Assembly (NCBI RefSeq): GCF_013359595.1
Contig: NZ_JABFMP010000022.1
Location: 51,007-115,006 of the forward strand
Direction of reading: 5' to 3'
DNA: 64,000 nucleotides
From: Pseudomonas sp. C1C7
Lineage (GTDB): Bacteria > Pseudomonadota > Gammaproteobacteria > Pseudomonadales > Pseudomonadaceae
Below the pieces are notes generated by a model, which ran no database searches, was not told where the DNA came from, and saw only the letters and a list, made by a program, of their open reading frames with translations. A program made the position numbers and the translations under genes. Shown here in pieces: positions 62,301 through 64,000 of the stretch (positions within the stretch are counted from its first letter, which is position 1; every line of letters begins with the position of its first letter).

Positions 62301-64000
62301 CGCCGGGCTGACCGAGTTCGGGTTGCTGTGATAGACCGCGTTACCCGCGGCATCGAGGGTCAGGTAGCCGTAGGTGCCATTGATGTTGCTGCCCAGGCCG
62401 CCGACCGCCGAGGTCGAGGTATTGCCGCCGGCACGCACGCCGATCACGGTCGCCGGGCCATCGGCACCGCTGATGTCGTTGCCCAGTACGCTGATGTTGA
62501 CGGTACCGCCCTCCGCCACCGAAGACGTATCGGCCTTGGCGGTTGGCAAGTCGTCGACGATGTTGACGTTGATCTGTCCGCTGGCCGAACTGCCATCGCC
62601 GTCGGTGGCCACCACGTTGAAGTTCTCGGTGATGCTGTTGGCGCCGTTGGCGGTTGGATGCGCCTCGTTGTCCACCAGGGTGTAGCTGTAGCTGACCACG
62701 CCCGTGGTCGCGTTGTAGCCGGTGATGGTCAGGGTGCTGCCCAACGGCGTGACGATCGATTGCGGGAAGCCCGCCGCCACACCGCCGATGACCACGTTGA
62801 TGCCGCCCACGGTCAGGGTCTGCAGGCCGTCCGGTGCGTTGACGGTGAACGTGCCACTCTGGGTCAGCGCCGATGAATTGGGGCTGGTGCCGTCACTGAG
62901 GTTTTTCTCGTAGACAGTGATCTCGCCGCCATACACATCCAGACCGTTGAGCGTGACGCCGTCGTTGTTGTTGTAGACCTTCAGCACCAGGTTGGCGGTG
63001 CTGGTGTCGCCGTCGGCATCGGTGAGGGTGTAGGTGAAGCTTTCCGTACCGCTGCCGCCGCCGTGCAGGGCCTTGAAGTCGGCATCGTTGGGGTTGAGGG
63101 TGTAGGTGTAAGTGCCGTTGGCATTGAGCACCAGGGTGCCGTAGGTACCGACGAAGGTCCCTGCCGTGACGGGTCCGCTGCTGGGGCCGGTCGTTACGCG
63201 GTCGGCACCTTGCGCGTCGTTGCTCAGCACGTTGCCATTGAGGGTGAGTTGGGTTTCCGAAGCGGTTCCCGTATTGCTGTCGTTCACCGCCTTGGGCACG
63301 TCGTCGACGATGTTGACGTTGATCTGGCCACTGGCCGAATCGCCGTCGGTGTCGGTCGCCACCACGTTAAAGTTTTCGGTGAGGCTGTTGGCGCCGTTGG
63401 CGGTCGGATGCGCCTCGTTGTCCACCAGGGTGTAGCTGTAGCTGACCACGCCCGTGGTCGGGTTGTAGCCGGTGATGGTCAGGGTGCTGCCCAACGGCGT
63501 GGTGATCGATTGTGGGAAGCCGGCCGCGACGCCGCCAGTGACTACATTGATGCCGCCCACGGTCAGGGTTTGCAGGCCGTCGGCTGCGGTGACGGTAAAG
63601 GTGCCGCTTTGGGTCAGTGCCGGTGCGTTGGGGTTGGTGCCGTCGCTGAGGTTTTTCTCGTAGACGGTCAGCTCGCCACCACACACATCCAGACCTCTGA
63701 CGATCACCGGGTCGTCATTGTTGTGGATGTTCAGCACCAGATTGGCGGTGCTGGTATCGCCGTCAGCGTCGGTGAGGGTGTAGGCGAAGGTTTCGGTGCC
63801 ATTACCGCCGCCGTGTAGCGCTTTGAAGTCGGCGTCACTGGTGTTGAGGGTGTAGGTGTAGGTGCCGTTGGCGTTCAGCACCAGGGTGCCGTAGGTGCCG
63901 ACGAAAGTGCCGGGCGTGACCGGGCCGGCGCTTGGGCCAGTCGGTACGCGGTCGGCGCCTTGCACGTCGTTGGTCAGCACGTTGCCGTTGAGGCTGAGCT
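59355..64000 (-). CDS. lapA: Giant RTX adhesin LapA, C-terminal part (runs off the right edge)
   Basis: The frame is open from the stop near 59355 to the window end, 1,547 codons, with no start or signal, so the 5' end lies outside. From the right (N-terminal) side come two tandem 250-residue units (63977-63228 and from 63227 to about 62538), each with cadherin/Ig-like beta-strand repeats. Further VCBS-like repeats follow. A vWA domain carries the MIDAS DVSGS at 61740-61754. The C-terminus has RTX nonapeptides (GGAGNDLLFSGPGNDLLDGG, about 59690-60160) and the secretion-target fold ending at 59355. LapA is secreted by a type I system, holds cells to surfaces and is released by LapG. The N-terminal retention and LapG cleavage module is not visible. 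Confidence 0.95.
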   Translation of the reverse strand, partial: LSLNGNVLTNDVQGADRVPTGPSAGPVTPGTFVGTYGTLVLNANGTYTYTLNTSDADFKALHGGGNGTETFAYTLTDADGDTSTANLVLNIHNNDDPVIVRGLDVCGGELTVYEKNLSDGTNPNAPALTQSGTFTVTAADGLQTLTVGGINVVTGGVAAGFPQSITTPLGSTLTITGYNPTTGVVSYSYTLVDNEAHPTANGANSLTENFNVVATDTDGDSASGQINVNIVDDVPKAVNDSNTGTASETQLTLNGNVLSNDAQGADRVTTGPSSGPVTAGTFVGTYGTLVLNANGTYTYTLNPNDADFKALHGGGSGTESFTYTLTDADGDTSTANLVLKVYNNNDGVTLNGLDVYGGEITVYEKNLSDGTSPNSSALTQSGTFTVNAPDGLQTLTVGGINVVIGGVAAGFPQSIVTPLGSTLTITGYNATTGVVSYSYTLVDNEAHPTANGANSITENFNVVATDGDGSSASGQINVNIVDDLPTAKADTSSVAEGGTVNISVLGNDISGADGPATVIGVRAGGNTSTSAVGGLGSNINGTYGYLTLDAAGNAVYHSNPNSVSPAGATDTFTYTVRDADGDESTTTITINVSDSNIKAVTDTDVTVYEKALDLTKDGQDLAAGNVTGSDPGSTGETSSGTLVGSVTGGSGAITYTLVGSATGTYGQILLNPNGTYTYTLTSAPKTSPGANDGANTLTETFTYKATDALGNSTTSTIVVNIVDDVPKAVASERSVAAVEVDTNLLLVIDVSGSMADNSGVGGLSRLDLAKQAISALLDKYDDLGDVKVQIVTFSSNATDKTSIWVDVATAKSIVAGLSAGGGTNYDAAVAMAQTAFNTNGKLTGAQNVGYFFSDGKPNEGSIGGGDETAWKNFLIDKQINNYAIGLGSGVGSGDLNPLAYDGTGTGTNTNAVIVTDLNQLNSVLSGTVAGAPVTGSLLGDGATFGADGGFIKSITVDGTTYTYDPKGNSNQGSLTFSGGANHGTFNTVNNTLSIATDNKGTLVVNLDTGEYSYTSQKATSVLITENIGFTLSDNDGDLASSTLVVKVIPNAAPVAGDDHIITNMLSSNVVVPADVLLANDKDADGDPIKASPTTFNTGWTSKAADFTGTGAIDFSGSGVKPSNQVLADVRNSFAANAATMTALLVISGYLGPVTNANANDEDKITVNLKQGETLNLDHNLAAGHITMEYSINGGNWIAIGDGQTITAASDGVYQIHITNITNTSGSNTNAAENYQLTMTLNYAGAHDTTPDYHGTYTTSDDHGGSANGNVTISYQDGHTLTGTSGDDTLVAGNGDNILNAGDGNDILTAGTGNNELHGGAGNDLLFSGPGNDLLDGGTGNDTASYAHATSGVTVNLGVTTAQNTLGAGTDTLTGIENLVGSNFNDNLTGDNNSNVITGGLGNDVLNGGGGDDFLIGGLGNNTLTGGSGADTFQWLKGNSGHDVVTDFTPGTDKLDLSQLLQGENGTAASLDDYLHFTVSGSGASVVTSIDVSAMAGAAPNQTIDLAGVNLASHYGVTPGAGGVVSGPDTATIINGMLNDHSLKVDTV
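62538..63977 (-). repeat. Two tandem 750-base repeat units in lapA
   Basis: Unit 1 (63977-63228) and unit 2 (from 63227, diverging after about 62538) match over about 230 of 250 residues at high identity. Substitutions include a Cys in unit 1 (GLDVCGG) where unit 2 has Tyr (GLDVYGG). Further copies may lie upstream of the window. Confidence 0.9.

Noticed and set aside
59286..62876. A 1,196-codon plus-strand open frame opposite lapA
   Set aside because: It is the mirror of the repetitive, GC-rich lapA coding strand. The protein is a low-complexity Val/Gly/Ala/His-rich string with no domain, signal or ribosome site.

Overview
The window is chromosomal DNA of a fluorescent Pseudomonas, most likely the P. 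fluorescens group. The evidence is dense, GC-rich coding with Pseudomonas codon habits, many REP-type palindromes of the 'GCGGGCAAGC..GCTCC.ACA' and 'GGAGCTGCCGAAGGCTGCGATC' kinds, and several linkages typical of the genus: the NAGGN osmoprotectant trio, PHP-yciO-scpA-scpB-rluB facing yciB-yciI-cpxR-cpxP-cpxA, etfBA facing the ETF dehydrogenase, and lapG-lapD facing lapA. I saw no rRNA, tRNA, CRISPR array, insertion sequence or prophage.

Layout. 1-5.1 kb: the 3' end of a class II fumarase, an EamA exporter, a DUF6316 protein, a thiolase and a two-domain polyphosphate:AMP phosphotransferase. 5.2-12.1 kb: mnmC (tRNA modification), then a 1,596-residue protein with a DUF6543-like N-terminus, leucine-rich repeats and a C-terminal NEL-type E3 ubiquitin ligase domain. 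12.3-17.2 kb: asnO, ngs and an M42 peptidase, the NAGGN osmolyte set. 17.4-23.7 kb: yheU, a CsrA/Rsm paralogue, ynfA, an SDR, a DUF3309 miniprotein, an LtaS-like membrane phosphatase/transferase, a START protein, a YkgJ protein and a K/A/P-rich exported protein. 23.8-27.4 kb: a MocR regulator, then an OmpA-like lipoprotein, a DUF4398 lipoprotein and a periplasmic solute-binding protein. 27.5-31.5 kb: etfB-etfA and the divergent ETF:ubiquinone oxidoreductase, whose promoter carries a PsrA-type operator. 31.6-33.3 kb: an AroP-type permease preceded by a 20-codon reading frame with two Trp codons. 33.7-38.5 kb: rluB, scpB, scpA, yciO and a PHP phosphoesterase. 38.6-42.9 kb: yciB, yciI, a coiled-coil membrane protein and a Cpx envelope-stress system with a CpxR box. 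43-52 kb: ydjA, trkH, two AraC regulators, Mpo1-like and HD proteins, an LpxH-like phosphoesterase, an EamA exporter, a SelW-like protein and a short FimV paralogue. 52-56.4 kb: marR, recQ, a YecA-family protein and ybaN. 56.5-64 kb: lapG, lapD and the C-terminal 1,547 codons of the giant adhesin lapA, which runs off the right edge.

How parts fit together. LapD is a c-di-GMP receptor with degenerate GGDEF and EAL motifs. It holds the periplasmic protease LapG, which decides whether LapA stays on the cell surface. EtfBA and the ETF dehydrogenase pass acyl-CoA dehydrogenase electrons to ubiquinone; the PsrA-like box ties them to fatty-acid sensing. CpxA-CpxR with the Spy/CpxP protein answer envelope stress. 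ScpAB serves chromosome condensation. AsnO, Ngs and the M42 enzyme make and probably turn over N-acetylglutaminylglutamine amide. The least expected items are the NEL ligase-like protein, the Trp-containing leader frame before aroP, and the repeated motifs in the etf divergent region. No item can be called a wholly new multi-gene system from sequence alone.
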